Shown here in pieces: positions 1 to 8,356 of a stretch of DNA of 64,000 nt. The stretch lies in NCBI GenBank assembly GCA_038873195.1, contig JAVZEV010000001.1, positions 524,490 through 588,489 on the forward strand. The letters are read 5' to 3'. The notes under the pieces are model-generated. The model was given only the letters and a program-made list of their open reading frames with translations, did no database searches and was not told where the DNA came from. The stretch comes from Candidatus Bathyarchaeia archaeon. Lineage in GTDB: Archaea; Thermoproteota; Bathyarchaeia; Bathyarchaeales; Bathycorpusculaceae. Within the stretch, counting starts at the first letter, position 1; each line of letters begins with the position of its first letter. The position numbers were made by a program, and so were the translations under genes.

Positions 1-95
1 AAAGTTACGACTGTTGCCAATAGCACTGAAACAACGAGAATAATCAATGTAGTCACTACTGTGCTCAATGCTTTCTTACTCTTTAAGAGTTTCAT
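1..95 (-). CDS. Type IV pilin-like or class III signal peptide protein (5' end only)
   Basis: Only the N-terminus is in the window; the gene runs off the left edge. The ATG at 95-93 follows a GGAGAG ribosome binding site with a 6-nt gap. The peptide begins MKLLKSKKALSTVVTTLI and continues into an uninterrupted hydrophobic stretch. A short positive stretch, Lys-Lys-Ala, then a polar-to-hydrophobic helix is the pattern of archaeal type IV pilin-like precursors cleaved by a prepilin peptidase. The rest of the protein is not visible, so the role (pilus, adhesin or other secreted protein) cannot be decided. Confidence 0.55.
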   Translation of the reverse strand, partial: MKLLKSKKALSTVVTTLIILVVSVLLATVVT

Positions 96-301
96 TTTTT
101 TCTCTCCGTGCAGCAAAATCGCCCTTGTTAAAATATGATAGTTTGTGCGTAGAACAGAGCTACACATAACTGTAGACGTGTGCAACAGCACGATAAGCAA
201 CATCTGCATCATCGAGAAGTTTAAACTTGTTTAAACAATTCAAACGGAAAACTTATCTTAAAAACCAGCATTGGTAGCGTTTCCAAAAGAAGGCGCAAAA
301 A

Positions 302-1039
302 ATGAGAACATTAGATGTTGCGGCAACCGCTTTAAATGCAGCGTTATACACAGCTTTTGGTTACCTCTTCTACTATATTCTACCCTTAACAGCTCCTGGA
401 CTTGGCTTAGTCAGATTTTGGCCACAAGTAATAATTCCCGCAGCCTTTGCGGCACTTTTCGGTCCATGGGTCGGTGGCATAGGCGCTGCGATAGGCATAT
501 TCATAAGCGACATGCTCATCCACGGTAACCCAATATTGAGTTTAATGGCCGGAGTTACATCAAACTTTGCAGGTTTCTTCATAATCGGTTATGTTGCAAA
601 ACGAAATGTAGAGTGGAAGATTCCCATGCTGATTTTTGGGATAATCAGCGCCCTATTGGTAGGAATTACCCAACTCATTCTGGTTCCTGAACTTTTCTCA
701 GCAACTGAAGGTCTCATATTTTCGGGGATAATTTTAGGAACCTATGCAGTCTTGCTAATTGTTGTGTTATTGAGTTCTAAATGGAGAAGCTACGAAGTAG
801 GCTGCATGATTGGCTTGCTCGTAGGCAGCGCAATAATTGGAACAATGGTTCCAGTCTTCAGCCAAATGTTTGTCATGCCTGGAAAAACTGAACTAACACC
901 ATTAACAGTCTCAGCCGGCTTATGGTATCTCGTTTGGACTTTCTCAACCGAAATACCATTTCTCATAATTCTCGGACCGCCAATACTTGAGGCATGCCAA
1001 AGAGCGTTTCCAGCCTTGAAACCTAATACAAAAGAGTAG
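302..1039 (+). CDS. ECF-type transporter substrate-binding (S) component-like membrane protein
   Basis: A 245-residue, almost entirely hydrophobic protein with about six membrane helices. The region around residues 45-75, with Gly-rich turns followed by an acidic helix (ISDMLIHG), resembles vitamin-specific S components of energy-coupling-factor transporters. Its stop codon is only 3 nt before the pantoate kinase start, and PPAT follows 3 nt after that, so the three form an operon. The context suggests a substrate linked to CoA synthesis, such as pantothenate, pantoate or a related vitamin; this is inference. The ATP-binding and T subunits are not nearby, as is usual for group II ECF systems. 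The start ATG is preceded by AAGG. Confidence 0.6.
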   Translation: MRTLDVAATALNAALYTAFGYLFYYILPLTAPGLGLVRFWPQVIIPAAFAALFGPWVGGIGAAIGIFISDMLIHGNPILSLMAGVTSNFAGFFIIGYVAKRNVEWKIPMLIFGIISALLVGITQLILVPELFSATEGLIFSGIILGTYAVLLIVVLLSSKWRSYEVGCMIGLLVGSAIIGTMVPVFSQMFVMPGKTELTPLTVSAGLWYLVWTFSTEIPFLIILGPPILEACQRAFPALKPNTKE

Positions 1040-1042
1040 ATA

Positions 1043-1975
1043 ATGGTGAAAAGTGCAGAAGCCTTCAGCCCAGGTGGAATTTCGAGCTTTTTTGAAATCT
1101 GCGACCACGAGAAAAACGGCAATCCAATTTCAGATTTAGAGAAAGTTGGGGCTCGCGGTGGCGGTTTTGGAATTCAAAAAGGCGTCACAACTTATGTTAA
1201 CATTTCAGAAGCAGAAAGAAACAACGTTCAAGTTTTCATTAATGAAAAGATTGCTCCAGAAGCAGAAACCACAAAGACCGTAGTGAAAGCGCTTCTGGAT
1301 AAAGTTGATCGTGCTTACAATGTTGCTGTCAAGCATAAAGTTGAAATTCCAATCGGAGCGGGCTTCGGCTCAAGCGCCGCTGGAGCCTTAACCACAGCTT
1401 TAGCGCTTTCGAAGGCTTTGAGTTTAAAATTAACTTACAATCAGCTTGGCAGAATCGCACATGTTGCTGAAGTTAAATGCAAAACTGGCTTGGGCACTGT
1501 TGGTCCGTTAATGCTTGGTGGATGCATAATCACGCTAGAGCCCGGCGCGCCTGGAATCGCCGTTATAGACCGCATTCCAATATCCACGGATTACATGATT
1601 GTCGCCGGCGTCTTCGGACCTATACCAACGAGGGAAGTTTTGTCTTCTCCAGAAAAACGTTTAGCCATAAACAAATGGGGTAGAAAAACTCTGGAAAAGA
1701 TTCTCGCTGAGCCTTCGCTTGAAAACTTTTTGGCTTGTTGCCGAGAGTTTGCCCAAAAAACTGGTTTCATGACAGAACGTATAAGAGCGCTAATGAAGCT
1801 TGCAGACAAAGCGGATGCGATAGGTGCTGCACAAAACATGGTCGGCGAAGCGGTCCACGCATTAACAACATCAGAAAATGCTGAGAAAGTGGTTCAAGCT
1901 TTTAAGCAGGTTTTGCCAGAACAAAAGATTCTCGTATCCCAAGTTGACGTTCAAGGCGCAAGACTATTGAGATGA
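1043..1975 (+). CDS. Pantoate kinase (archaeal, GHMP family)
   Basis: Pantoate kinase phosphorylates pantoate to 4-phosphopantoate with ATP in the archaeal route to CoA, in which phosphorylation precedes condensation with beta-alanine. The 310-residue protein carries the GHMP ATP-binding loop PIGAGFGSSAAG at residues 103-114 and an N-terminal SPGGISSFFEI segment typical of this subfamily rather than of mevalonate or homoserine kinases. It sits between an ECF-like membrane protein and phosphopantetheine adenylyltransferase with 3-nt gaps on both sides, which strongly supports the CoA role. Length is normal for the family. It starts at ATG directly after the upstream stop. Confidence 0.88.
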   Translation: MVKSAEAFSPGGISSFFEICDHEKNGNPISDLEKVGARGGGFGIQKGVTTYVNISEAERNNVQVFINEKIAPEAETTKTVVKALLDKVDRAYNVAVKHKVEIPIGAGFGSSAAGALTTALALSKALSLKLTYNQLGRIAHVAEVKCKTGLGTVGPLMLGGCIITLEPGAPGIAVIDRIPISTDYMIVAGVFGPIPTREVLSSPEKRLAINKWGRKTLEKILAEPSLENFLACCREFAQKTGFMTERIRALMKLADKADAIGAAQNMVGEAVHALTTSENAEKVVQAFKQVLPEQKILVSQVDVQGARLLR

Positions 1976-1978
1976 AAA

Positions 1979-2470
1979 GTGTTGCGGGAAAAGTTCAAAA
2001 CCGTGGCTGTCGGCGGCACGTTTGACGAGTTTCACAAGGGACACAGAACTTTACTGACTAAGGCTTTTGAAGTTGGAGAACACGTTCTGATTGGTTTATG
2101 CTCCGATAAGCTTGTTGAAAGCCTCAGCAAGCCGCACATAACTGCTCCTTACGAACAGAGGCTTGAAGAACTGAAAAAGTTTTTGCGAGAAAAAGGCTTG
2201 TTGAACAGAGCGGAGATTATGCCTTTGAATGACCCGTTTGGAGTAACCCTTTCTGAAGGATGTGTTGAGGCTTTGGTTGTGAGTCGTGAAACTGAACGTA
2301 TGGCTGTGAAGATTAATGAGGAAAGAGAGAGACGCGGATTGGCGCCATTGCAAATTGTTGTTATAGACATGGTTCCCTCTGAAAATCACGCTCCAATTTC
2401 CACTACGCGAATTCGTCATGGAGAAATCGACCGCGAAGGACGCTTATTGAAAACAAAAGAAAACAGTTAA
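1979..2470 (+). CDS. coaD: Phosphopantetheine adenylyltransferase (archaeal type)
   Basis: Transfers AMP from ATP to 4'-phosphopantetheine to make dephospho-CoA, the penultimate step of CoA synthesis. The nucleotidyltransferase signature GGTFDEFHKGH lies at residues 12-22, containing the HxGH motif, and the second signature ISTTRIR at 140-146. At 163 residues it matches the archaeal PPAT family, which is distantly related to bacterial CoaD. GTG start, 3 nt after the pantoate kinase stop, so translation is probably coupled. Together with the pantoate kinase this is a compact CoA-biosynthesis operon. Confidence 0.9.
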   Translation: MLREKFKTVAVGGTFDEFHKGHRTLLTKAFEVGEHVLIGLCSDKLVESLSKPHITAPYEQRLEELKKFLREKGLLNRAEIMPLNDPFGVTLSEGCVEALVVSRETERMAVKINEERERRGLAPLQIVVIDMVPSENHAPISTTRIRHGEIDREGRLLKTKENS

Positions 2471-2507
2471 ACTCTTTTTCAACAATATTTCCTTCTGAAG
2501 GGCTAAT

Positions 2508-3644
2508 ATGCAGAGAACGGGTGTTGCTAAGCTTCCGCTTCATTATGGCAAAGCGCCTAGATGGCTTACTATTCGAATGCGTAGGCTTGCCAACGAAATT
2601 GTCACCATAATTGTCGATGAGTATGGCACGGACGATTTTCTTAAACGCGTATCCAACCCCTTTTGGTTCCAAGCCTTAGGATGCGTTTTAGGCTATGATT
2701 GGCACTCCTCAGGCGTCACAACAGTTGTCACCGGAGTTCTAAAACACGCAATCACTCCCGAAGAACATGGTATTGCTGTTTGCGGCGGAAAAGGCAGAAT
2801 TTCTAGACAGACGCCAATAGAAATTGAGAATGTAAGCGAAAGGTTCGGCTTTTCAGACACGAAGATTGAGCGCATGTGCTATGCAAGCAGAATGAGCGCT
2901 AAAGTTGATAATTCGGCTATTCAGGCGGGTTACCAGCTTTATCATCACGCGTTTATGGTTGCTGAGGATGGAAAATGGGCAGTTATCCAACAGGGAATGT
3001 GCCCTCGAGACCGCACTGCCAGACGTTACCATTGGCTTTCGGAGAGTGTGAAAGATTTTGTTGTCGAACCTCACAGCGCGATTGTTGGTGATGCCAGACG
3101 AGAAGTTGCGTTAGACATGACTGCCAAAGAAAGTGAAGGGTGCAGAAAGGCTTCGGTAGATATAGCTTGTGAGCCGCCTAAGAAGCTCATGCGCCTAATA
3201 ATGTCCGTTAGACCCGAGTATCAGAAGTCGCTTCAGGAATGGCTGCCAAAAACTGCTGACTCAGCATGGAAGGAATGCTCAATCGACTTTTTATCCATGC
3301 CCAAAACCATAAACTGGAAATTCCTACAGCAAGTTTACGATTTCCAACCGAAAAACTATGAAGAACTCTTAGGTTTCAGAGGCGTGGGACCAGCAACCGT
3401 TAGGGGCTTAGCATTAGTTGCGGAATTAATCTATGGAGAGAAGCCAAGCTGGAAAGACCCGGTGAAGTATTCTTTTGCGTATGGAGGAAAAGATGGCGTA
3501 CCCTACCCAGTAGACCGAAGAGCCATGGACGAGTCGATTGGCATGCTTAAGCAGGCGATACAAGAGGCTAAGGTGGGAGAGAAAGAGAAAATGAGGTCTC
3601 TGCAAAGGCTCAGACGGTTTGTTCCAGACAACATAACTCGTTAA
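2508..3644 (+). CDS. DUF763 family protein
   Basis: A 378-residue protein beginning MQRTGVAKLPLHYGKAPRWL, the conserved start of the DUF763 family of archaea and some thermophilic bacteria. The N-terminal two-thirds is rich in conserved charged and His residues. Near residue 285 a segment ending LLGFRGVGPATVRGLALVAE looks like a helix-hairpin-helix, which usually binds DNA backbone. Function is not established for the family; a nucleic-acid role is inference. It begins 37 nt after PPAT in the same direction and could be cotranscribed with it. The downstream ferredoxin gene is convergent. Confidence 0.85.
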   Translation: MQRTGVAKLPLHYGKAPRWLTIRMRRLANEIVTIIVDEYGTDDFLKRVSNPFWFQALGCVLGYDWHSSGVTTVVTGVLKHAITPEEHGIAVCGGKGRISRQTPIEIENVSERFGFSDTKIERMCYASRMSAKVDNSAIQAGYQLYHHAFMVAEDGKWAVIQQGMCPRDRTARRYHWLSESVKDFVVEPHSAIVGDARREVALDMTAKESEGCRKASVDIACEPPKKLMRLIMSVRPEYQKSLQEWLPKTADSAWKECSIDFLSMPKTINWKFLQQVYDFQPKNYEELLGFRGVGPATVRGLALVAELIYGEKPSWKDPVKYSFAYGGKDGVPYPVDRRAMDESIGMLKQAIQEAKVGEKEKMRSLQRLRRFVPDNITR

Positions 3645-3667
3645 GCGAGATTCTGCCGTATAGTTTG

Positions 3668-3871
3668 TTATTCCTCAATCGTTATTGCTTGTGTTGGGCA
3701 TGAGGTTACGCATGCCATGCACGCTATGCAGTCGCTTTCTCGCACTGGAACCGACTTTTGGCTGTCTTGATATTCTGGCAGCTTTTTGAGTTCGAAAACG
3801 TTCACTGGACAAACTTCAGCACAAACGCCGTCGCCATTGCATTTATTCCAGTCAACTTTCACTTTCGGCAT
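3668..3871 (-). CDS. Two-cluster ferredoxin with an Asp-containing first motif
   Basis: A 67-residue ferredoxin with two iron-sulfur motifs. The second is canonical (CIACMACVTSCP, CxxCxxCxxxCP). The first reads CNGDGVCAEVCP, in which the usual second Cys is replaced by Asp (CxxDxxCxxxCP). The same arrangement is known in Sulfolobus-type ferredoxins and favours a [3Fe-4S] or interconvertible cluster. It is likely a low-potential electron carrier, for example for the 2-oxoacid:ferredoxin oxidoreductase at 51.8-54.7 kb; the pairing is inference. Monocistronic on the minus strand, convergent with DUF763. Confidence 0.88.
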   Translation of the reverse strand: MPKVKVDWNKCNGDGVCAEVCPVNVFELKKLPEYQDSQKSVPVRESDCIACMACVTSCPTQAITIEE

Positions 3872-3927
3872 TTTACATCAACCTTGCCTTAAACTTTAAT
3901 TCGTTTTATTTTTAATTCTTTCCATTT

Positions 3928-5076
3928 TCACAACTGAAAGAGTTTTCTGTCAAAGTTTGTTAGGAACTCGGTTTTTCGCTTTTTCACCAAAACCATGTCT
4001 TCAACACGCAAATAATATTCGCCAACATGCCAAAGTTTCGGCTCCAAAGCAATCACCATACCTTCACGAAGAACTTCTGCATAAGCTGGACTAAGCCATG
4101 GAGGCTCATGCACTTCAACGCCGATGTTGTGTCCAAGATTTTTCGTCGGCAAACGCGCACGCAAATAATCTCCATACCCGAGCCTATCTAGCACACTTTC
4201 CAAAAATGGAAAAAGGTCGCAGACACGCATGCTTCCGTCATGCATTTTATCAACTGTTTCAATGACTGCTTGTTGTAGTGTTTCATAACCTTTCTTAACT
4301 TCAGTGCCAGCATGTCCGAAGTAGAAGCTTCTTCCAAAATCTGAACAGTAACCATCCGTCACGAAGCCTATGTCAAAAGCGACGGAAGTGCCGTGGACTA
4401 GTCCTTTTTCTTTTAGGTAAGTGAATGGGTTAGGCGAGATTTCAGAGCCAGATTTGACAAAACCCACTGTGGAAGGAAATGACACGTCTGAGGCTCCTAA
4501 GCTTTTTCCGCAAAACTCAACCTCAAGCTCTAATTGATGCTGAGTGATGCCTTCTTTGATTTTTGGAACAATGACTTCAATCACTTTGTCCGTAAGTTTT
4601 GCAACGTTTCTTAGCTTTTCAATTTCTTCTTCCTCTTTAATCATTCTTAAATTGCGCATAAATCCTTCAGCCTTACAAAACTCAACATCTTTAGCAATTT
4701 TCGAAATTTCCGCTATTGTTGTTCCCCACACATGGTCACCTAAGCCAATCTTCACTTCCTTCTTCTTCAAGTCCAAGTCAAACATCACTTTTTTCAGTAA
4801 TTCTCCATAATTTTCTTCTCTTTTCAAAATGCGAACATCTTTAACCCACGTTTTAGACGCTTGTTCAGCCCACTCTTCAGCCAACGTTAAAATTGGCATG
4901 CCCATTCGAGGCACAAAAATGTTGTTTGCTTCACTTCCCAAGTCTATTCCATGACGCCAATCAATCAAAAGCCCAGTTAAGTATTGGAAGTTTTGGCATG
5001 AGCCATAAATGACTAAGTCAACATTGTTTTCCGCCATTTTTTCTTGAAGTCCCGTAAGCCTTCTCTTAAAGTTCAT
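3928..5076 (-). CDS. M24 family metallopeptidase (Xaa-Pro aminopeptidase-like)
   Basis: A 382-residue two-domain protein: an N-terminal creatinase/prolidase-type domain (about 1-150) and a C-terminal pita-bread catalytic domain. All five expected metal ligands are visible: Asp235 in FDIGFVTDG, Asp246 in CSDFGRSF, His316 in LGHNIG, Glu345 in ALEPKLW and Glu359 in RVEDMV. His323 (EVHEPP) matches the second conserved His. It probably cleaves N-terminal residues ahead of proline or processes dipeptides in the cytoplasm. Transcribed with the MFS gene upstream (34-nt gap), which could import substrates; that link is inference. Confidence 0.87.
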   Translation of the reverse strand: MNFKRRLTGLQEKMAENNVDLVIYGSCQNFQYLTGLLIDWRHGIDLGSEANNIFVPRMGMPILTLAEEWAEQASKTWVKDVRILKREENYGELLKKVMFDLDLKKKEVKIGLGDHVWGTTIAEISKIAKDVEFCKAEGFMRNLRMIKEEEEIEKLRNVAKLTDKVIEVIVPKIKEGITQHQLELEVEFCGKSLGASDVSFPSTVGFVKSGSEISPNPFTYLKEKGLVHGTSVAFDIGFVTDGYCSDFGRSFYFGHAGTEVKKGYETLQQAVIETVDKMHDGSMRVCDLFPFLESVLDRLGYGDYLRARLPTKNLGHNIGVEVHEPPWLSPAYAEVLREGMVIALEPKLWHVGEYYLRVEDMVLVKKRKTEFLTNFDRKLFQL

Positions 5077-5110
5077 TTTTTCTTAATTCTCCTCTTTGTT
5101 TGTTAACGCC

Positions 5111-6301
5111 TTATTCTGTGGATTGTTTAAAGTTGTTTCGTTGATGTTGCGGAAGTTTTAGAAATTGAAGTATGAAGACGCTGACAATCATGAAAACCAC
5201 GCTGTAGGGAAATACAAACCATATTTCAGTGAGTACTATGAAGCCGGCTGCTAAGGTTGGCGCAACTGAAGCTAGCAAGCCTTCTGTTAGGAAGTAAACA
5301 CTGTAGCTCATTCCTCTCTCTGTTTCGGGTGTCACATTTGCCACAATCGTGTTCATGGGCGACCAGATTGCGCTGCTGAAAAACGAGTAAAGAAGATAAG
5401 CGAGGACGATAAGGTAAGGCTCGAAAGCCACTGGCAACAGTATGAGCGAGAATGCGCTGCAGAGGATAGTTAAGCTGAGCGCTTTTTTTGCACCTAGTCT
5501 TTCGCCTAAGTAGCCGCCAATCAAAGAGCCAGCTATCCCAGCGAAAGGTCCTAAACTGAATATTAAGCTGGCAGTAGCATCAGGCAAGCCGCGGGTGTCC
5601 GTGAAGAACGTTGTCATGAATGTTGAGCTTCCAGTGGCTCCAATTTCTCTGACACCTATAACCAACAATAAAATAATGAACTCGGCTGAAAAGATTAGAG
5701 AAAGCCGCGTGAATCTATGATTCTTTTTCTCGTAACTTTCTCTTTTGGCTGGTTTAGTTCTCAAATATGGAGATTTCAAGATTATGAATCCCCAAAGTAG
5801 AATCGGAGCTGCCCAAAAAAGGTAGGTTATCCGCCAACTAAATGTTGTCAAGAAAACTGCAAGCGTAATGAGCCCTGCTACTGAGCCTAAACTTCCAAGA
5901 GCATTATGAAAGCCTACATATCTACTAATCTTTTCGGGTTTTGCAAGTCGACTAAGTTGACTGAGTCCAGAGATGTGATATATGGGTGAAGAGATTTTTA
6001 GTAAGGACACGCCAACTATCAGCGTCCAGAAATTGTTTGTTTGACTTACAAGAAAAGTTGAGAGCCCTTCTATTAGCATGCTGGCGGATAAAAGTTGGTT
6101 GGTAGTAAACTTGTCTGTTAAGAGCCCGGAGGGAAGGTTCATCAATAGTGTGAGAATGCTTGGAATTGTAGCAATCAGAGAAGCCTCAAGAAGGCTCAAC
6201 TGAAATTCTCGTATAATCACTGGGATTAGGGCGACTTGCATAAGAAGATAGACTTCGATGAACATGTGCGTTATGCAGATAATCCACAGAGGTTTTTCCA
6301 C
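5111..6301 (-). CDS. Major facilitator superfamily transporter
   Basis: A 396-residue protein with about 12 hydrophobic helices in two six-helix halves. MFS features include the loop LPSGLLTDKF near residues 57-66 and GGYLGERLGAKKALSL after helix 8, which are the family's loop 2-3 and 8-9 motifs. Substrate cannot be read from sequence. It lies directly upstream of the M24 peptidase on the same strand, so a peptide or amino-acid-related solute is possible but unproven. The start ATG is adjacent to the divergent region shared with the DUF998 gene. Confidence 0.85.
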   Translation of the reverse strand: MEKPLWIICITHMFIEVYLLMQVALIPVIIREFQLSLLEASLIATIPSILTLLMNLPSGLLTDKFTTNQLLSASMLIEGLSTFLVSQTNNFWTLIVGVSLLKISSPIYHISGLSQLSRLAKPEKISRYVGFHNALGSLGSVAGLITLAVFLTTFSWRITYLFWAAPILLWGFIILKSPYLRTKPAKRESYEKKNHRFTRLSLIFSAEFIILLLVIGVREIGATGSSTFMTTFFTDTRGLPDATASLIFSLGPFAGIAGSLIGGYLGERLGAKKALSLTILCSAFSLILLPVAFEPYLIVLAYLLYSFFSSAIWSPMNTIVANVTPETERGMSYSVYFLTEGLLASVAPTLAAGFIVLTEIWFVFPYSVVFMIVSVFILQFLKLPQHQRNNFKQSTE

Positions 6302-6466
6302 GTCTTACTCGCCAAGCCATTGTTTAAGTTTCAAAAATAAACGTGATTAGAGATAAAAGCTTGACTTAGGCGTAAAGTTGCTGACACGATATGCTGCCTT
6401 CTTTCTTGAGTTTTCTAAGCAAAACAGAAATAGTTTAAAATATTCTGTATTGAAAGGTGCACTCTT

Positions 6467-7075
6467 ATGAATTCAAGAAATGCCAGATTGCTAAAGATAT
6501 CTGGAATAAGCGGCATAATCACGCCCATAGTTGCGTTTACTTTCATTTCACTCGCAATAACTTATTCTCCAAGTTTCGTTTGGACAGATAACGCGTTAAG
6601 CGATTTGGGCATTCAAGAAGGCATTACGGCTCCACTATTCAATTACGGACTTGTCATCAGCGGAATTCTCACGTTGGTCTTTGCATGCGGACTATTCGTT
6701 CTGCTGAGCAATAGGTTAATGGGGAAAGTCGGCGCTTTCATCTTCGTTCTTGACGCTTTGGCTTTAACCTTAATAGGCGTGTTCCCAGAGAACATCACTC
6801 CAACACATTACCAAGTTTCCGTAGCATTCTTTGCGCTTTATCCAATTTCCATGCTTGTCATCGGCACAAGTTTCTTACTTGAGAAACAAACAAAGACTGG
6901 CCTGTTCACTTTTCTAACAGCGGCAGTCGCAGCAACCGTTTGGATAACGTATTTCTCAACACGTTTCGTTTCGGGCGTTGCCATTCCCGAAGCAGTTTCC
7001 GCGCTTGCTGCGTCAGCTTGGGCAATAGTGCTTGGATATAAAATGTTGAGAGAAACTGCCCGCCAAAGCAAATAA
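6467..7075 (+). CDS. DUF998-like membrane protein
   Basis: A 202-residue integral membrane protein with about six helices. The N-terminal half, with the segment SPSFVWTDNALSDLGI between helices 1 and 2 and a later GVFPENITPTHY loop, matches the DUF998 family of small membrane proteins found widely in archaea. No catalytic function is known. A TATA-like element (TTTAAAATATT near 6435-6445) sits about 30 nt before the ATG, suggesting a short leader. The next gene starts 29 nt downstream on the same strand. Confidence 0.72.
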   Translation: MNSRNARLLKISGISGIITPIVAFTFISLAITYSPSFVWTDNALSDLGIQEGITAPLFNYGLVISGILTLVFACGLFVLLSNRLMGKVGAFIFVLDALALTLIGVFPENITPTHYQVSVAFFALYPISMLVIGTSFLLEKQTKTGLFTFLTAAVAATVWITYFSTRFVSGVAIPEAVSALAASAWAIVLGYKMLRETARQSK

Positions 7076-7103
7076 TGTTGCAGCGCAGAGTTCGTGAAAA
7101 GAA

Positions 7104-7559
7104 ATGGCATATAAAAACAACAAGAACAGAAAAACCAGCGAAGAAGGGTCAAGTATTGAAGAATTAAGCAGAAAACTTGACCTAATAATGAAGAGGCTTG
7201 AAACTCTCGAAGCTTTCATAGTTAACAATCCAGAATACGCGGGTTTAGCTCCTTATCTTCGAATAAGCCGCTTGGGCGTGGGCTTGTATGGTGAACCTTT
7301 AGAAATTGCGAAACGATTGAAAACTGCAGAAAGATATCTACGTAAAACATGGATTGCCCAAGACGACATTTCAAGATGCATCATTCAAGCGCTTGCTCTG
7401 CATGAAAAACTCAACGTATCAGCAATAACGCGGCAAGTCCAACGCATGCGTGGAAAAGCATCACGGCGAATAATCAGAAGTAGACTCAAGCGCTTGGAGA
7501 AAGAGGGCATAGTCAAACGTGTCAGCGGATACGGAAACACTTACGAACTCGCAGAGTGA
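7104..7559 (+). CDS. Winged helix-turn-helix protein with N-terminal coiled coil
   Basis: A 151-residue basic protein. Residues about 12-40 form a heptad-like helix ([20 protein letters not shown]) suitable for dimerisation. The C-terminal 60 residues, with two recognition-type helices and the wing segment [19 protein letters not shown], look like a winged helix DNA-binding domain. It is probably a transcriptional regulator; the target is unknown. It may be cotranscribed with the DUF998 gene. Its stop codon overlaps the start of a strong terminator-like hairpin. Confidence 0.6.
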   Translation: MAYKNNKNRKTSEEGSSIEELSRKLDLIMKRLETLEAFIVNNPEYAGLAPYLRISRLGVGLYGEPLEIAKRLKTAERYLRKTWIAQDDISRCIIQALALHEKLNVSAITRQVQRMRGKASRRIIRSRLKRLEKEGIVKRVSGYGNTYELAE

Positions 7560-7580
7560 CCGAGCCGCTGGTCACTTTTT
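7555..7580 (+). terminator. Hairpin plus T-run terminator
   Basis: A perfect 7-bp stem AGTGACC/GGTCACT with an 8-nt loop is followed immediately by TTTT. It begins inside the last codons of the winged-helix gene. Archaeal termination depends mainly on the T-run, and the added stem makes this a convincing end for the DUF998 and winged-helix transcript. Confidence 0.65.
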
Positions 7581-7696
7581 CCCATAATATATAACAAGGA
7601 TGACCAGACTCTACATGTAAATTGGTGATACAAACATGTTTCAAACTTCCAAAAAAATCAACGCAAACAGTATTCAAGCAGAGGGGGTGAAATTGA

Positions 7697-8086
7697 ATGA
7701 GTGAAGAAAAAGAAAAGAAAAAAGAGAGAGAAGACGTTGAAGAGCTGAGAGAAGTTCTAAGTGTTGTTTCAAAAGAAGTTCCAAGCCTGATAAAGGGGAT
7801 TGTTGCGAGCGTGTTTTCCGAAGAAACGGGAAGAGACATGGGAAAAGCAGCTGCAGCCTTCTACAAAGAATTGAAAGAAGCAGGCATGCCGGAAGAAACA
7901 GCGGTTAAAATGACGGAGAACTACGTTTCAGTGTTCACAAGCCTCAGCGAAATAATGAAACGGTCTGTAGGTAAAGGAAAACCGGAAAGTGGCGAAGAGA
8001 TAGGCGAGGAAATTTCAAGGAAGATTCGTGAAAAATTGGCTGAAAAGCGCAGGGAAAGAGAAGAAGAGGAAGAAGACGAAGACTAA
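7697..8086 (+). CDS. Charged small protein, first of a related pair
   Basis: A 129-residue, strongly charged protein with no recognised family. The N-terminus is Lys/Glu-rich (EEKEKKKEREDVEELREV) and the C-terminus ends in an acidic run. The central part, FYKELKEAGMPEETAVKMTE and onward to SEIMK, has the same spacing of Gly-Met, Ala, Tyr and Met-Lys as the next gene. It is probably helical and cytoplasmic. A GAGGGGGTG sequence lies upstream of the ATG, and a 22-codon leader ORF (ATG at 7636) overlaps the start as ATGAGTGA. Confidence 0.6.
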   Translation: MSEEKEKKKEREDVEELREVLSVVSKEVPSLIKGIVASVFSEETGRDMGKAAAAFYKELKEAGMPEETAVKMTENYVSVFTSLSEIMKRSVGKGKPESGEEIGEEISRKIREKLAEKRREREEEEEDED

Positions 8087-8119
8087 AGTGAAAGTGGCTT
8101 AATTGCGAGAGAAACAAAC

Positions 8120-8356
8120 ATGAAAGCAAGCAGTATAGCAGTAAGTTTTCTCTACATGATTCGCCTCCTTACAAGCCTCTTCTTCCTATGGCTTACGTTA
8201 GGCTGGAAAGTGCGCAAAGCAAGAAAAGCCTTCGAAAAACAGCTAATCCGCCAAGGAATGGCGAAAAAAGACGCAAAAAGACTAAGCGCTTTCTATTCAA
8301 AACTTAAAGACAACATTATGACTACAATGAAAGGTTCAATGTTCAGAAACCGCTAA
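8120..8356 (+). CDS. Small membrane-anchored protein, second of a related pair
   Basis: A 78-residue protein with one N-terminal membrane helix (about residues 5-30) and a basic helical tail. The tail (LIRQGMAKKDAKRLSAFYSK, then MTTMK) shares the pattern Leu-x3-Gly-Met-x4-Ala-x6-Tyr-x10-Met-Lys with the preceding 129-residue protein, so the two look like paralogous halves, one soluble and one membrane-bound. The gap between them is 33 nt. Function unknown. Its 3' end overlaps that of the convergent radical-SAM gene by 4 nt. Confidence 0.6.
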   Translation: MKASSIAVSFLYMIRLLTSLFFLWLTLGWKVRKARKAFEKQLIRQGMAKKDAKRLSAFYSKLKDNIMTTMKGSMFRNR

